From positions 62,001 through 126,000 of the forward strand of contig JACRMI010000012.1 in the NCBI GenBank assembly GCA_016215025.1: 64,000 nt of DNA, written 5' to 3'. This DNA is from Chloroflexota bacterium (GTDB taxonomy: Bacteria; Chloroflexota; Anaerolineae; UBA4142). Both the position numbers and the translations under genes were made by a program. Below the pieces are notes generated by a model. It worked only from the letters and a program-made list of their open reading frames with translations, was not told where the DNA came from and did no database searches. How positions within the stretch are numbered: position 1 is the stretch's first letter; every line of letters begins with the position of its first letter. Of the stretch, positions 33,951 through 42,485 are shown piece after piece.

Positions 33951-36452
33951 CTATGCAGCCTTAATTGCCGCTAGAATTTTTTCACGCGTGACTGGCATTC
34001 GGTCGATCCGAATTCCAATCGCGTTGTAAACGGCGTTCGCGATGACGGCGCAGGGTGGGTTGATGGGCGGCTCTCCGATCCCGTGCGCGCCGTAGACGCC
34101 GTACTCTTTTTGCGTTTCGACCAGCACTACATCGATGGTGCGCGGCACGTCTTTGATGGAGAGTGCTTTGTAATCCAAAATGTTGTCGTTGAGCGGCAAG
34201 CCAGTCGCCGCATCGACGAGCAACTCTTCTTGTAAAGCCGCGCCCAGCCCCATGATGACGCCGCCTTCGATCTGCTGTTCCAACGCAAACGGATTGAGCG
34301 CCTTGCCCACATCGTGCGCCGCCACGTACTTTAAGACGTGAACTGTGCCGGTGACGGTGTCCACTTCGACTTCTGCCGCATGCGCGGCGAAAGCCGTTCG
34401 TTCCCAGGTGGGGTCTTGCAGATGCACGCCGCGTCCGATGATGGGTCCGCTGCTGAATGCCACGACATCGCGCACCGCCAACTTTTTGGATGGGTCGTTC
34501 TTGAAAACAACTTCGCCCTTGACCACGTCCAAATCTTCTGCCTTGACGGTGATGGTCTGCGGTGGCGTCGCTCGGCGCGCGTCGTCGACGAATTTTTTCG
34601 CGCCCCATTCCAGCAATTGCCGCTTGGCATCGGTTGCCGCTTCCCACATGCCCCAGCCCGCCGTGTTGGTCTGGCGACTGCCGTTCGTGCCGCCGCAGTC
34701 CGATGTGAAATCGGTATCGACTTCAAACGAGATGGATGTCTTTTCAAACGGAATGCCGACGGTCTCCGCCGCAATCATCGCTTGCAGTGTGCGTTGCCCA
34801 GGTCCGATGTCATTGCTAGCCGAGATCGCTTGCAACGAGCCATCGCTGGTGACGATGCACATACCGCTCGCGCTGCCGGTGCCTGCGCCGTGATTGCAGT
34901 TCATCGCCGCAATACCGATCCCGTGATACACGCCGGGGCGAACTTCTTTAGCTTTGGGCGCATGAAACTTGCTCGTCCAGCCAATCGTCTTGGCTGCTTC
35001 GGTGATGCAGGTTGCAATCCCAGGATTGCTGTATGGACGTTTGTTGTCCGGGTTGCCTTTGACGTTGAGATTCTTGAGACGGAATTGCACTGGGTCCATG
35101 TTGATCTTGTACGCGGCAATGTCCATGATCGTTTCCAATGCCAGCGTTCCGTTGGGGTGACCCACACAGCGGTATGGTCCCGATTTGTATCGGTTCGTGA
35201 AAACATCGACGCCTTCGCATTGCAGATTGGGAATGTTGTAGAGCATCTGCATGTTGTACCATGAACCGGATGCTGCACTCGCGCGTTGCGGTCCAACGTT
35301 GGCGATTACCTTGAATTGTCCGGCGACAATCGTGCCATCGCGCTTGACGCCTAGTTTCATTTCGTTCTGATTTTCCGGGCGGTGCGTGCGCGTCACGAAA
35401 TCTTCCGACCGCGTGTACATCCCACGCACCGGTCGTCCGGTCATCTGTGCCATGATCGCAACGTGGACTTCGGTGAGGTCGATGCCGGAACGATAACCAT
35501 AACCGGAGCCAACATAACCCGGTTGAATCACGCGGACCTTGTTCTGCGGGAGTTTGAGTGCCTGCGCCAAACCATCGCGCGAGCCGTGCGCATGTTGGCA
35601 AGTGTAGATCGCCGTGTACTTGCCATCGTTCCACCAACCCACCGAAGTGGTCATTTCCAAGGGCATGTGTTGCTCGGTCGAACGATAAGACATGTTCTCG
35701 ACGACGACCTCTGCTTCGTTCATCCCTTTGGCCGGATCACCCCGTTTAAAGGGTGTGGGAATGTCCATGATCGTCCCATCGAATTTATTTTCCCACTGTT
35801 TGGCGGTACTCGATTTCATCGCTTCGAGCATGTTCAACGCTGCCGGCAAAACTTGATACTGCACTTCGATCATACGCATCGCTTCATCGGCGATGTGGTC
35901 GGATTCGGCTGCGACACACGCGATGGGTGCGCCCACTTCAAACACTTCTTCGTTGAACAATTCGCGGTACGGCGGTCCGCCGCCCAAGCGGACGCCTTGA
36001 TATTCTTTCGGTAGATTGGCGCGATGCAAAACCGCGATCACGCCGGACAATTTTTCCGCTTTGCTCGTGTCCACCTTAACCACTTTGGCATGAGGATGTG
36101 GACTGCGCAGCGTCTTCATGAACAACACGTTCTTGGGCACGTAATGCTGCGTGTACCGTCCGACGCCCGTGATGATACCCAGTCCTTGCACGCGCGGGAT
36201 ACGCTTGCCGATAATTGCCAGGTCGGTTGCGGCGAGTGTGGCGTTCGCTCCCTGGTTCCCGTTGCCATTTCCGTTCACATTGGAAAGTTGGTTCGCGTAC
36301 TTTTTCAGGAATGGTTCGACCACTTCGCGCGTCTCGCCGAGAATCAAGTCCCATTCCGGACTCGCGGACAATTCACGCCATTGCTCAAGCGACAGCGAAT
36401 CTGCATATTTCGCGTCCTGAATGGCGCGAATGACATCAACTTGCGTTGCCAT
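33951..36452 (-). CDS. Molybdopterin-binding large subunit (xanthine dehydrogenase / PaoC-like)
   Basis: 833 residues. The small a/b-hammerhead domain starts at RIPRVQGLGIITGVGRYTQHYV (about residue 85). Mo-binding follows with GYVGSGYGYRSG, CVGHPNGTLALE and QTNTAGWG, and the catalytic Glu loop is GIGEPPINPPCAVIANAVYNAIG near the end. It hydroxylates an aldehyde or N-heterocycle at an MCD-type cofactor. An N-terminal 80-residue extension before the core is longer than usual. No signal peptide is present; export would be with the TAT signal of the 2Fe-2S subunit. GGAGG precedes ATG 36452. Long antisense reading frames over it are artefacts. Confidence 0.92.
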   Translation of the reverse strand: MATQVDVIRAIQDAKYADSLSLEQWRELSASPEWDLILGETREVVEPFLKKYANQLSNVNGNGNGNQGANATLAATDLAIIGKRIPRVQGLGIITGVGRYTQHYVPKNVLFMKTLRSPHPHAKVVKVDTSKAEKLSGVIAVLHRANLPKEYQGVRLGGGPPYRELFNEEVFEVGAPIACVAAESDHIADEAMRMIEVQYQVLPAALNMLEAMKSSTAKQWENKFDGTIMDIPTPFKRGDPAKGMNEAEVVVENMSYRSTEQHMPLEMTTSVGWWNDGKYTAIYTCQHAHGSRDGLAQALKLPQNKVRVIQPGYVGSGYGYRSGIDLTEVHVAIMAQMTGRPVRGMYTRSEDFVTRTHRPENQNEMKLGVKRDGTIVAGQFKVIANVGPQRASAASGSWYNMQMLYNIPNLQCEGVDVFTNRYKSGPYRCVGHPNGTLALETIMDIAAYKINMDPVQFRLKNLNVKGNPDNKRPYSNPGIATCITEAAKTIGWTSKFHAPKAKEVRPGVYHGIGIAAMNCNHGAGTGSASGMCIVTSDGSLQAISASNDIGPGQRTLQAMIAAETVGIPFEKTSISFEVDTDFTSDCGGTNGSRQTNTAGWGMWEAATDAKRQLLEWGAKKFVDDARRATPPQTITVKAEDLDVVKGEVVFKNDPSKKLAVRDVVAFSSGPIIGRGVHLQDPTWERTAFAAHAAEVEVDTVTGTVHVLKYVAAHDVGKALNPFALEQQIEGGVIMGLGAALQEELLVDAATGLPLNDNILDYKALSIKDVPRTIDVVLVETQKEYGVYGAHGIGEPPINPPCAVIANAVYNAIGIRIDRMPVTREKILAAIKAA

Positions 36453-36467
36453 TGTCGTGTCCTCCCT

Positions 36468-37214
36468 CTAAGCTTTCTTCCGCATTTTTTCAGCGGCGAG
36501 AAAAACTGATTCGTAGATCTTGGGATATTCCGAGCAACGGCAAATGTTCCCCGCGAGGGCTTCGCGTACATCATCCTCGGTTGGGTTGGGATTTTTGGAG
36601 AGTAAAGCGTACGTGGACATGATAAATCCACGTGTGCAAATGCCGCATTGGTACCCGCCTTCTTGATGGAAGGCTTGGGCAACTGGATGGAGTTGGTCGA
36701 GTTGTGCTCCCTTGCTGATGCCATCTACCGTCACAATTTTCTGTCCGCGCCCCAAGCGTGCGGCAAGCAAGGTGCAGCCATTCATCGCCCGTCCATCGAC
36801 GAGGATCGTGCAAGCTCCACATTGGGCGCGGTCACATCCCAAATTGGATGAAGCCAAGCCCAAATGGTAGGTCATCACTTCCCACAAACTCATGCGCACA
36901 TCCACGATGACATCATATTTTTTATTGTCGATGTCCAACGTGACGCGTCGCATCGTCGCCGGTAAATCGGAGACGATTGGGACTATTTGCTGCTGCCCGG
37001 TTTGCGGGATGGGCGCTGTCTGGGCTTGCGTAACTTGAGGCGTCGCCGGCGTTGGCTTGGCAAATGCCAACACGCCACCGACACCTGCGGCGCCAACCAC
37101 CGCGCCCACACCAGCGCCAATGAGAAACTGGCGGCGAGTTACACTGCCACTCGTCTCTTGGGATTCCAGTTCCTCATCTTCTCGTTTTTGTTCTGGAGTC
37201 GTTTCGTCAGCCAT
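36468..37214 (-). CDS. TAT-exported [2Fe-2S] subunit of molybdenum hydroxylase (PaoA-like)
   Basis: 248 residues. A cytoplasmic Glu-rich N-terminus leads to the twin-arginine signal VTRRQFLIGAGVGAVVGAAG (about 25-44). Two [2Fe-2S] clusters follow: the plant-type site LGCDRAQCGACTILVDG...NGC and the helical site YQCGICTRGFIMS...NICRC. It moves electrons from Mo to FAD. Start ATG 37214 has AGGAGG at the proper distance; the longer frame to 37274 runs through the intergenic spacer. A dedicated tatA gene lies 116 bases upstream, so a periplasmic three-subunit enzyme is likely. Confidence 0.93.
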   Translation of the reverse strand: MADETTPEQKREDEELESQETSGSVTRRQFLIGAGVGAVVGAAGVGGVLAFAKPTPATPQVTQAQTAPIPQTGQQQIVPIVSDLPATMRRVTLDIDNKKYDVIVDVRMSLWEVMTYHLGLASSNLGCDRAQCGACTILVDGRAMNGCTLLAARLGRGQKIVTVDGISKGAQLDQLHPVAQAFHQEGGYQCGICTRGFIMSTYALLSKNPNPTEDDVREALAGNICRCSEYPKIYESVFLAAEKMRKKA

Positions 37215-37330
37215 ATGATTTCCTCCTAGGACGAACCATGACCGAATATGTATGTGTGTTAGCAATGAAAGCAACGAATTAGATTAGATTGCACTTGTCC
37301 GATTGCCTCCTCTCTAAGGATACCTATTCG

Positions 37331-37510
37331 TCATTTTGGTTTATCTTGACTATCGGAATGGATAGGTTCCGGAGAATTTAGAACTGCTTTTTTGAACTCG
37401 GCGATAGACTTGCCAAAGCCACGCACGAGTTCCGGCAATCGTTGAGGCACCAACAGTAAGACGGCGACGATAAAGATAATGATCAGATGGGTAGGTTGAA
37501 GTCCGAACAT
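37331..37510 (-). CDS. tatA: Twin-arginine translocase subunit TatA/E
   Basis: A 59-residue protein. It reads MFGLQPTHLIIIFIVAVLLL, then VPQRLPELVRGFGKSIAEFK and a short charged tail. This is the single TatA helix, the FG-type hinge (here VPQRLPE) and the amphipathic helix with the family GxxxKxxKEFK-like spacing. AGGAGG lies 8 bases before the ATG. TatA forms the translocation pore for folded proteins. It is placed just upstream of a TAT-dependent molybdenum hydroxylase, suggesting a dedicated or boosted export route. No tatC is in the window. Confidence 0.88.
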   Translation of the reverse strand: MFGLQPTHLIIIFIVAVLLLVPQRLPELVRGFGKSIAEFKKAVLNSPEPIHSDSQDKPK

Positions 37511-37650
37511 TTCCCATACCTCCTAGGCATGCAGTAAGTACGTCCTGCATAAATAGACTGAATCGGAGAATTGAAAACAGTATAGCAAGATCGCCGTGAC
37601 CGGGGAAGGACAAAGGGGACAGATTCGAGGACAGAAGGGACAAACACGAA

Positions 37651-37678
37651 CCGGCAAGTCTGCCAAAGGACTTGCCGG
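37651..37678 (-). terminator. Hairpin upstream of tatA
   Basis: CCGGCAAGTC (37651-37660) and GACTTGCCGG (37669-37678) form a perfect 10-base stem with an 8-base loop. No long T-run follows on the minus strand, so termination is plausible but not certain. Confidence 0.45.
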
Positions 37679-37735
37679 GATGCTTGCGATCAGCATTTAG
37701 CCAATGCTGGTTCGATTCATAAAGTGCGTTTTAAC

Positions 37736-37858
37736 ACTAGTACTTTGTCACACTAATGTTGACTGATAGCCTAGCCCCCTTGTGGGCGTAGTACGCTACC
37801 AAAACGCGCACAAGGCGCTATGCTACGTCCCTCATTATCAGTGTGACCGAGTACTAGT
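37736..37858. repeat. MITE family B, intact copy
   Basis: A 123-base element with terminal inverted repeats ACTAGTACTTTGTCACACT and AGTGTGACCGAGTACTAGT (17 of 19 matching) and internal palindromic blocks (GCGCACAAGGCGCTA). Its end at 37858 is one base from the stop codon of the response-regulator gene (TAA, 37860-37862). A partial copy is at 20415-20510. Confidence 0.75.
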
Positions 37859-37859
37859 T

Positions 37860-38501
37860 TTACACTAATCCGCGTTTAATGGCTTCGGCAACCGCCTGAG
37901 CGCGATTGCGTGCTCCTAGCTTTGCCATGATTTGTTCGATTTCGCGCTTGACGGTCCTTTCACTCCAGTGTGTTTCTTTCGCAATCTCATCGTTTGTTGC
38001 GCCTTGCGCAATCAAGCCAAGTACTTTGAGGTCTTGGTCTGCCAACCCGGTCTCCAGGCGAATCTGCGCAAGTGCCAGAGTTTGGAATCGTTTGAGGACG
38101 GGTTCCATGAGAGTTGGCGCGACCCAGTGTTTGCCTTGATGAACGATTCGGATGGCTTCGGCGACCGTTTCGTCGGAGGTGCTTTTAAGTAGATAAGCGT
38201 AGACGCCGGCTTGCATCGCATTCAGCACATACTCTTCATTGTCGAATGCGGTCAGGGCAATGATCTTGGTCGCCGGTGCAATTCGCCGCAAGCGATGGGC
38301 GACTTCAACGCCATCCAAGCCGGGCATCTGAATATCGAGCATGACAACATCCGGGCTGAGTTGGGTGACAGTCTGAAGCACTGTTGCGCCATCGCCAGCT
38401 TCGCCAATCACTTTTATATCCGAATAGGAGGAGAGTAAACTTTTCAAACCGCGCCGGACCATCGGATGATCGTCCACAATCATAACTCGAATCGGATCCA
38501 T
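37860..38501 (-). CDS. NarL/FixJ-type response regulator
   Basis: 213 residues. The receiver domain has the acidic pair in VMIVDDHPMVRRGL, the phospho-Asp in DVVMLDIQMPGLDG and Lys in YLLKSTSDE. A LuxR-type helix-turn-helix covers about 145-213, with QGATNDEIAKETHWSERTVKREIEQIM. The HTH is slightly atypical (ETHWSERTVKREI instead of LxISxxTVKxHV). AGGAG before ATG 38501 supports the start. It directly follows the sensor kinase gene, its likely partner. Confidence 0.93.
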   Translation of the reverse strand: MDPIRVMIVDDHPMVRRGLKSLLSSYSDIKVIGEAGDGATVLQTVTQLSPDVVMLDIQMPGLDGVEVAHRLRRIAPATKIIALTAFDNEEYVLNAMQAGVYAYLLKSTSDETVAEAIRIVHQGKHWVAPTLMEPVLKRFQTLALAQIRLETGLADQDLKVLGLIAQGATNDEIAKETHWSERTVKREIEQIMAKLGARNRAQAVAEAIKRGLV

Positions 38502-38594
38502 GGTGTTGCTCCTGTTAAAGCTTATGTTCGCCAAAAACCCGTTTTCTCGACGGAATTTAATATTATTTTGGAAAGCGTTCAAGAAAACGGGTTT

Positions 38595-40697
38595 TTAGAT
38601 TTGGCTAATCGGCAAGCGAAAAGAGATTCGCGTTCCATGTTCTAGTTTTGAATACACCTGAATCGTTCCACCCAAACTTTCAATCCGCTCACGCATCGCC
38701 AACAGACCCAAATGATTATGTCGGCGCTCTTCGATCCATCGTTTATAGTCGAATCCAACGCCATCGTCCTGCACGGTCACACAAAATAATTCCGGCGCAA
38801 AGTCCAAAACGACCAAAGCAGTCTTGGCATCGGCGTGAGATGCCACATTGTGTAATGCTTCTTCGATCATCCGAAACACGGTGAGTTCGGTCTGGGGTGG
38901 CAATCGATATGGGACCCCACCGGTTCGAATATCGCACGTAATGCCCGCGAACAATTGAAAGCGGCTGGCGTATTGTTCAAGCGCAGGTACGAGTCCGACC
39001 GCATCGAGGACCGGCGAGTGCAAATCATAGATCGCGCGTCGAATCTCGCCTTCGGCTTCTTCCAACACTTGACGCGCTGCAAGCAATTTTTCTTCTTCGG
39101 CAGGCAAAAGTGTTTTTGCGGCGACGACGCGGGCGGCTTGAATTTCGTAACGCGCTGAGGCGATGAGCTGCACAACACCATCGTGCATATCGCGCGCAAT
39201 ACGGGCGCGTTCTTCTTCTTGAATGTGAATGGTTTTCGCCAAAAGCGATTTTAATTGTTCGGCTTTTTCGGCAATCTCTTCTTTCGCTTTGTAAAGTTCT
39301 ATCGTGCGAGCGGCGATGTTGGATTCCAGGCGCTGATTGAAATCTTTGATCTGCGAGTGCAGCTCGGCATTCTTAATGGCGATGGATGCGAGATCGGTGA
39401 ACATGTTCAGTAACCACAGGTCATCTTGATCGAACGGTCGCGCTTGCGAATCGTTGAGGACGAGAATTCCGCCCATAATTTGCTCGCGCCATTTGAGCGG
39501 TACGCCAATCACGCGCGTCTCCGGCGTGCCCGCAAAAATCGGCGACTTGCCGGTCCAATTTTCGTAATCGTTCACGATCAACGGTTCGCCGGTTTGAACG
39601 ATTGTGCCAATCGCCCCTTCGCCGGGACGCACGGTCACGCCGGTCAAGTCATTGTACGTATTGTATCGTGCGATATTCGATAAGCGTTCGTGTTGAGCGT
39701 CGTACAGGAAAAGCGAACTGGCGCGCGCGTTCAAAAGTGAAACCGCGCGTCGCAAGAGCGCGCCTAACAAATCGCCGCTTTCCAATTGCGCGATCATATC
39801 GAGCGAAGTCTCGTGCAAGGCGATCATCGCTTCATAGCGGCGTTTGGTCTCTTGAAACAAGCGCGCGTTTTCAATCGCAATGCCAATTTGATTCCCCAGG
39901 ATTTGCAGAACGGTGACATCTTCCTTGTCGAACGCATTGAGGTGATTGCTTTGCACATCTAACACGCCGATGATTTGATCCCCCACGCGCAATGGCACTG
40001 CAAGTTCCGAGCGTGTTCCTGGGACGAGTTCAAGGAGATGATAACGCGGTTCCTGCTGAACGTCATTCGCAAGCAAGGGCTGACCAAATCCGGCGACCCA
40101 ACCTGTGATGCCGTCTTGTCCGACGCGCAAGCGCAAGCCGCGCGCTTTGATCAAATCTGCACTTTGCCCGCTCGCTTGCTTCAAAACCAGCTCATTCGTC
40201 TCTTTGTCGACCAACAATACGTGGACGTGATAATAGCCAAATTTGACGAGGATCAACTCGACCACTTGCGCAAGCAAAGCGTCAAGCTCCAAAAGTGCCG
40301 ATGCGCGTTGACCGACGAGGCTAGCAGTTTGCAAATGAAGCGCCCGCCGACTGGCTTGCGCATTCCGAATGGCCAATTCCTTTTGCGCTTTTTCTTCCGC
40401 AACCGCAGCACGGGCCGCCCAGGTCAAGGTCAGCCATACGAGCGCCGGACCGGCGAGTCCAATGACTAACACGGTCCGCACGACCGAAGTATCAGATAAA
40501 CTATGTTCCTGAAAAATGACTTCTTCGAGAAGAATGTAAGCGATGCCAACGAACGACACGGCGATTGGAATCGTCCAGCGTAAATAAGAGACAATGCCGG
40601 CAAAGGGTGTCTGTTCCCAATGCAATACATGTTTCGCTTGGGCAATCAATTTACGGGACCATGGTCGATTGCGCGTGGCGGTCAGTATATGGTTCAT
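38595..40697 (-). CDS. GAF-domain sensor histidine kinase (HisKA_3 type)
   Basis: 700 residues. Two membrane helices are near the N-terminus (IPIAVSFVGIAYILLEEVIF and LVIGLAGPALVWLTLTWAARA). Two GAF domains follow at about 130-300 and 310-455, then a coiled coil. The HisKA_3 phospho-acceptor region has ARIARDMHDGVVQLI, and the C-terminal ATPase domain has DDGVGFDY and HLGLLAMRERIESLGG. No periplasmic sensing domain is seen, so the signal is probably cytoplasmic or read by GAF ligands. It is followed by its response regulator. A strong promoter lies about 255 bases upstream. Confidence 0.93.
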   Translation of the reverse strand: MNHILTATRNRPWSRKLIAQAKHVLHWEQTPFAGIVSYLRWTIPIAVSFVGIAYILLEEVIFQEHSLSDTSVVRTVLVIGLAGPALVWLTLTWAARAAVAEEKAQKELAIRNAQASRRALHLQTASLVGQRASALLELDALLAQVVELILVKFGYYHVHVLLVDKETNELVLKQASGQSADLIKARGLRLRVGQDGITGWVAGFGQPLLANDVQQEPRYHLLELVPGTRSELAVPLRVGDQIIGVLDVQSNHLNAFDKEDVTVLQILGNQIGIAIENARLFQETKRRYEAMIALHETSLDMIAQLESGDLLGALLRRAVSLLNARASSLFLYDAQHERLSNIARYNTYNDLTGVTVRPGEGAIGTIVQTGEPLIVNDYENWTGKSPIFAGTPETRVIGVPLKWREQIMGGILVLNDSQARPFDQDDLWLLNMFTDLASIAIKNAELHSQIKDFNQRLESNIAARTIELYKAKEEIAEKAEQLKSLLAKTIHIQEEERARIARDMHDGVVQLIASARYEIQAARVVAAKTLLPAEEEKLLAARQVLEEAEGEIRRAIYDLHSPVLDAVGLVPALEQYASRFQLFAGITCDIRTGGVPYRLPPQTELTVFRMIEEALHNVASHADAKTALVVLDFAPELFCVTVQDDGVGFDYKRWIEERRHNHLGLLAMRERIESLGGTIQVYSKLEHGTRISFRLPISQI

Positions 40698-40710
40698 GCT
40701 TGCAGCCTCA

Positions 40711-40857
40711 TTACCGACCTGTGTAGGGGACGAAGCAAGGCAGACGGGTAGGGCTCTGCCTCATGAGGAAATTACGCAGAACGACTCTGCGCAAGGGAGA
40801 GGGACTTGATTCAATCAACATTGACCGAGCTTGCGAGAAGAGAGCGCGCAACAACAC
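40711..40857 (-). CDS. Possible 48-residue leader peptide
   Basis: GTG start at 40857 with GGAGG (40862-40866) four bases upstream, and TAA 13 bases before the ATG of the sensor kinase gene. Composition is Arg/Leu/Ser-rich without recognisable domain. It lies fully in the leader of the kinase mRNA, so it may be an upstream frame that influences kinase translation, or chance. Confidence 0.25.
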   Translation of the reverse strand: MLLRALFSQARSMLIESSPSPLRRVVLRNFLMRQSPTRLPCFVPYTGR

Positions 40858-40954
40858 AATGCCTCCGCAATCATCACGGACAATTCGGCGGTCAACGGAA
40901 TTGTAAGGGGATGAGGAACGCCGGTGAAATGGACAATTTCATCAAGCGGCAAAG

Positions 40955-40984
40955 ATTGTAGCATTTGAGTTCCGTCTTTGTCAA
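40955..40984 (-). promoter_or_regulatory. Sigma-70-type promoter for the sensor kinase/regulator pair
   Basis: On the minus strand TTGACA (40984-40979), an 18-base spacer and TACAAT (40960-40955). The -35 is a perfect consensus. Transcription would begin near 40948 and give a leader of about 250 bases before the kinase ATG at 40697. Confidence 0.7.
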
Positions 40985-41118
40985 GGGAGGGGCTGGCTAA
41001 ACCGCAAAACCTGAAGTAACACAAGGGCATGCTTAGGCGTTTTCCGCGATCAAGGGAGATTTGCTTTGAGGCAGGATGATAAGTGGGGACTGTGCAATTC
41101 TTATGGATCCGGATCTCT

Positions 41119-41340
41119 CTACGTCGAATGAATTCCCGCAACCTCGACATGAGCCTGGTCGAGCAACGCACGCACCCGCTCCTGGTCTTGCCAATCGAAT
41201 CGGATGGCCATGCCACAATCGCTTGAAAATTCTCGTGGCGTCGGAATCAGCTTGATCGAAATGCCGATTTTTTGCAGCACCTTTTCGGCGCGCATGACGG
41301 AAGAGGTGTTGTAAAAGAGAACGATGCCATAGACGCTCAT
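41119..41340 (-). CDS. DUF3343 protein (putative Se/S carrier-like)
   Basis: 73 residues. The sequence GIVLFYNTSSVMRAEKVLQKIGISIKLIPTPREFSSDCGMAIRF matches the DUF3343 family, small proteins often found with selenium/sulfur-trafficking genes (YedF, YedE, cysteine desulfurase). The conserved SSDCGMAIRF has the Cys thought to carry the chalcogen. Its ATG overlaps the cysteine desulfurase stop as ATGA. It is the last gene of the MoaA/rhodanese/YeeE/desulfurase operon. Its function is not experimentally settled in the family. Confidence 0.85.
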   Translation of the reverse strand: MSVYGIVLFYNTSSVMRAEKVLQKIGISIKLIPTPREFSSDCGMAIRFDWQDQERVRALLDQAHVEVAGIHST

Positions 41341-42485
41341 AGGCAAGCCAACTTTTCAAACGCACGGATCGTTGCGTAGATATCATCCATCGTCGTAAAG
41401 ACACCCGGCGCTAACCGGATGGTTCCTTCTGGAAATGTTCCTATCGTCCTGTGCGCGGCTGGCGCACAATGCAATCCGACCCGACAGAGAATCTCGAATT
41501 CATCATCCAAGCGTAATCCGATAGTCGATACCCGTTGTCCTTTAACTCGACAAGATACCACTGCGACGCTCTGCTTTGGATCGACAGGACCGTACACTGT
41601 CACGTCTTTGATGCAGCGGAGACCACTGGTCAGGACAGTGGCAAGTTCTAGTTCGTGCGCTCGAATGCTTTCGACTGTTCGTTCAACAAGCCAACGGACG
41701 CCAGCTCCCAATCCTGCCAGTCCCACGCCATTGGGTGTGCCGCTCTCATATTTGTCCGGCAACATTTCCGGTTGTTCCTCAAATTCAGAACGACTGCCGG
41801 TGCCTCCCCGTGCAAGAGGAGTTAATTGCGCAACGTCGACGTTGGAGCCGATGATTAGACCACCTGTGCCCGGTGGTCCCTGCAAACCTTTGTGTCCGGT
41901 AAAAGCCAATAAATCGATTTCCATCGCCGCGACATCAATGGGCAAGGTACCCGCAGTTTGTGCCGCATCGACCAGCAGCAGCGCGCCAACGTGATGCGCG
42001 ATCTGCGCGATCTCGGACACCGGTAGAATCGCGCCCATTACATTGCTGGCGTGATTCACTACGACGAGACGCGTACCCCGCGTAATCGCTTGTCGCAGCG
42101 CGTCGAGATCGAGCGTGCCGTCGGGGCGACCAGCCACAACCGATAATCGAACGCCTTGCCTTTCCAACTCGCGTAAAGGGCGCATCACCGAGTTGTGTTC
42201 GATGCTGGTTGTAACGGCGTGATCGCCCGGTTGCAAGAGACCGCGCATGGCGAGATTCAGCGCATACGTCACGTTCAAGGTGAATATCACGCGCAACGGA
42301 TCGGGAGCGTGAAATAGCGAGGCGACCGCTTCGCGCGCATCGTAAACATAGCGCGCAGCAGCAATCGACAAGCGATGTCCGGATCGACCGGGATTACCCC
42401 CTGCGGTCTCTAGATAATCGGACATCGCGCGTAATACCGCTGGCGGTTTGGGCCACGACGTTGCTGCATGATCGAGATAAATCAT
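41337..42485 (-). CDS. Cysteine desulfurase-like class V aminotransferase
   Basis: 382 residues of the PLP-dependent NifS/SufS family. The N-terminal YLDHAATSWPKPPAV, HNSVMRPL and VDAAQTAG are typical; the PLP Lys is in FTGHKGLQGPPGTGGL. The active-site Cys is in RVGLHCAPAAHR. It resembles the group that occurs together with DUF3343 and YeeE-like genes, mobilising sulfur or selenium from cysteine or selenocysteine. Both ends overlap neighbours by ATGA, so it is strictly co-translated. The S or Se could serve molybdopterin sulfuration or tRNA; this is inference. Confidence 0.9.
   Translation of the reverse strand: MIYLDHAATSWPKPPAVLRAMSDYLETAGGNPGRSGHRLSIAAARYVYDAREAVASLFHAPDPLRVIFTLNVTYALNLAMRGLLQPGDHAVTTSIEHNSVMRPLRELERQGVRLSVVAGRPDGTLDLDALRQAITRGTRLVVVNHASNVMGAILPVSEIAQIAHHVGALLLVDAAQTAGTLPIDVAAMEIDLLAFTGHKGLQGPPGTGGLIIGSNVDVAQLTPLARGGTGSRSEFEEQPEMLPDKYESGTPNGVGLAGLGAGVRWLVERTVESIRAHELELATVLTSGLRCIKDVTVYGPVDPKQSVAVVSCRVKGQRVSTIGLRLDDEFEILCRVGLHCAPAAHRTIGTFPEGTIRLAPGVFTTMDDIYATIRAFEKLACL

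Larger units (their letters stand above)
37511..37859. other. 349-base intergenic region with hairpins and a MITE
   Basis: No gene is seen. In the direction of minus-strand transcription it contains, after the response-regulator stop, MITE family B (37736-37858), a short hairpin CAGCATT/AATGCTG (37691-37709) and a 10-base perfect stem CCGGCAAGTC/GACTTGCCGG (37651-37678). The stem could end the regulator transcript. The tatA leader follows. Confidence 0.65.
40698..41118. other. 421-base intergenic leader of the sensor kinase gene
   Basis: The region has the promoter at 40955-40984. It also has a minus-strand 48-codon frame (40857-40711) that starts GTG four bases after GGAGG, which might be a leader peptide; its Arg-rich, Ser/Pro-rich sequence is not recognised. 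Longer frames across 40815-41216 overlap the DUF3343 gene and show no protein-like features. Confidence 0.5.

Noticed and set aside
34338..36014. Long open frames of 308 and 210 codons on the + strand over the molybdopterin subunit gene
   Set aside because: They are antisense to a well-supported gene, have Arg/His/Cys-rich compositions typical of shadow frames and no ribosome binding site.
37350..37643. A 97-codon minus-strand frame over the tatA region
   Set aside because: It is in another frame than the 59-residue TatA, which has the ribosome binding site, the helix and the amphipathic segment; the longer frame has no recognisable features.
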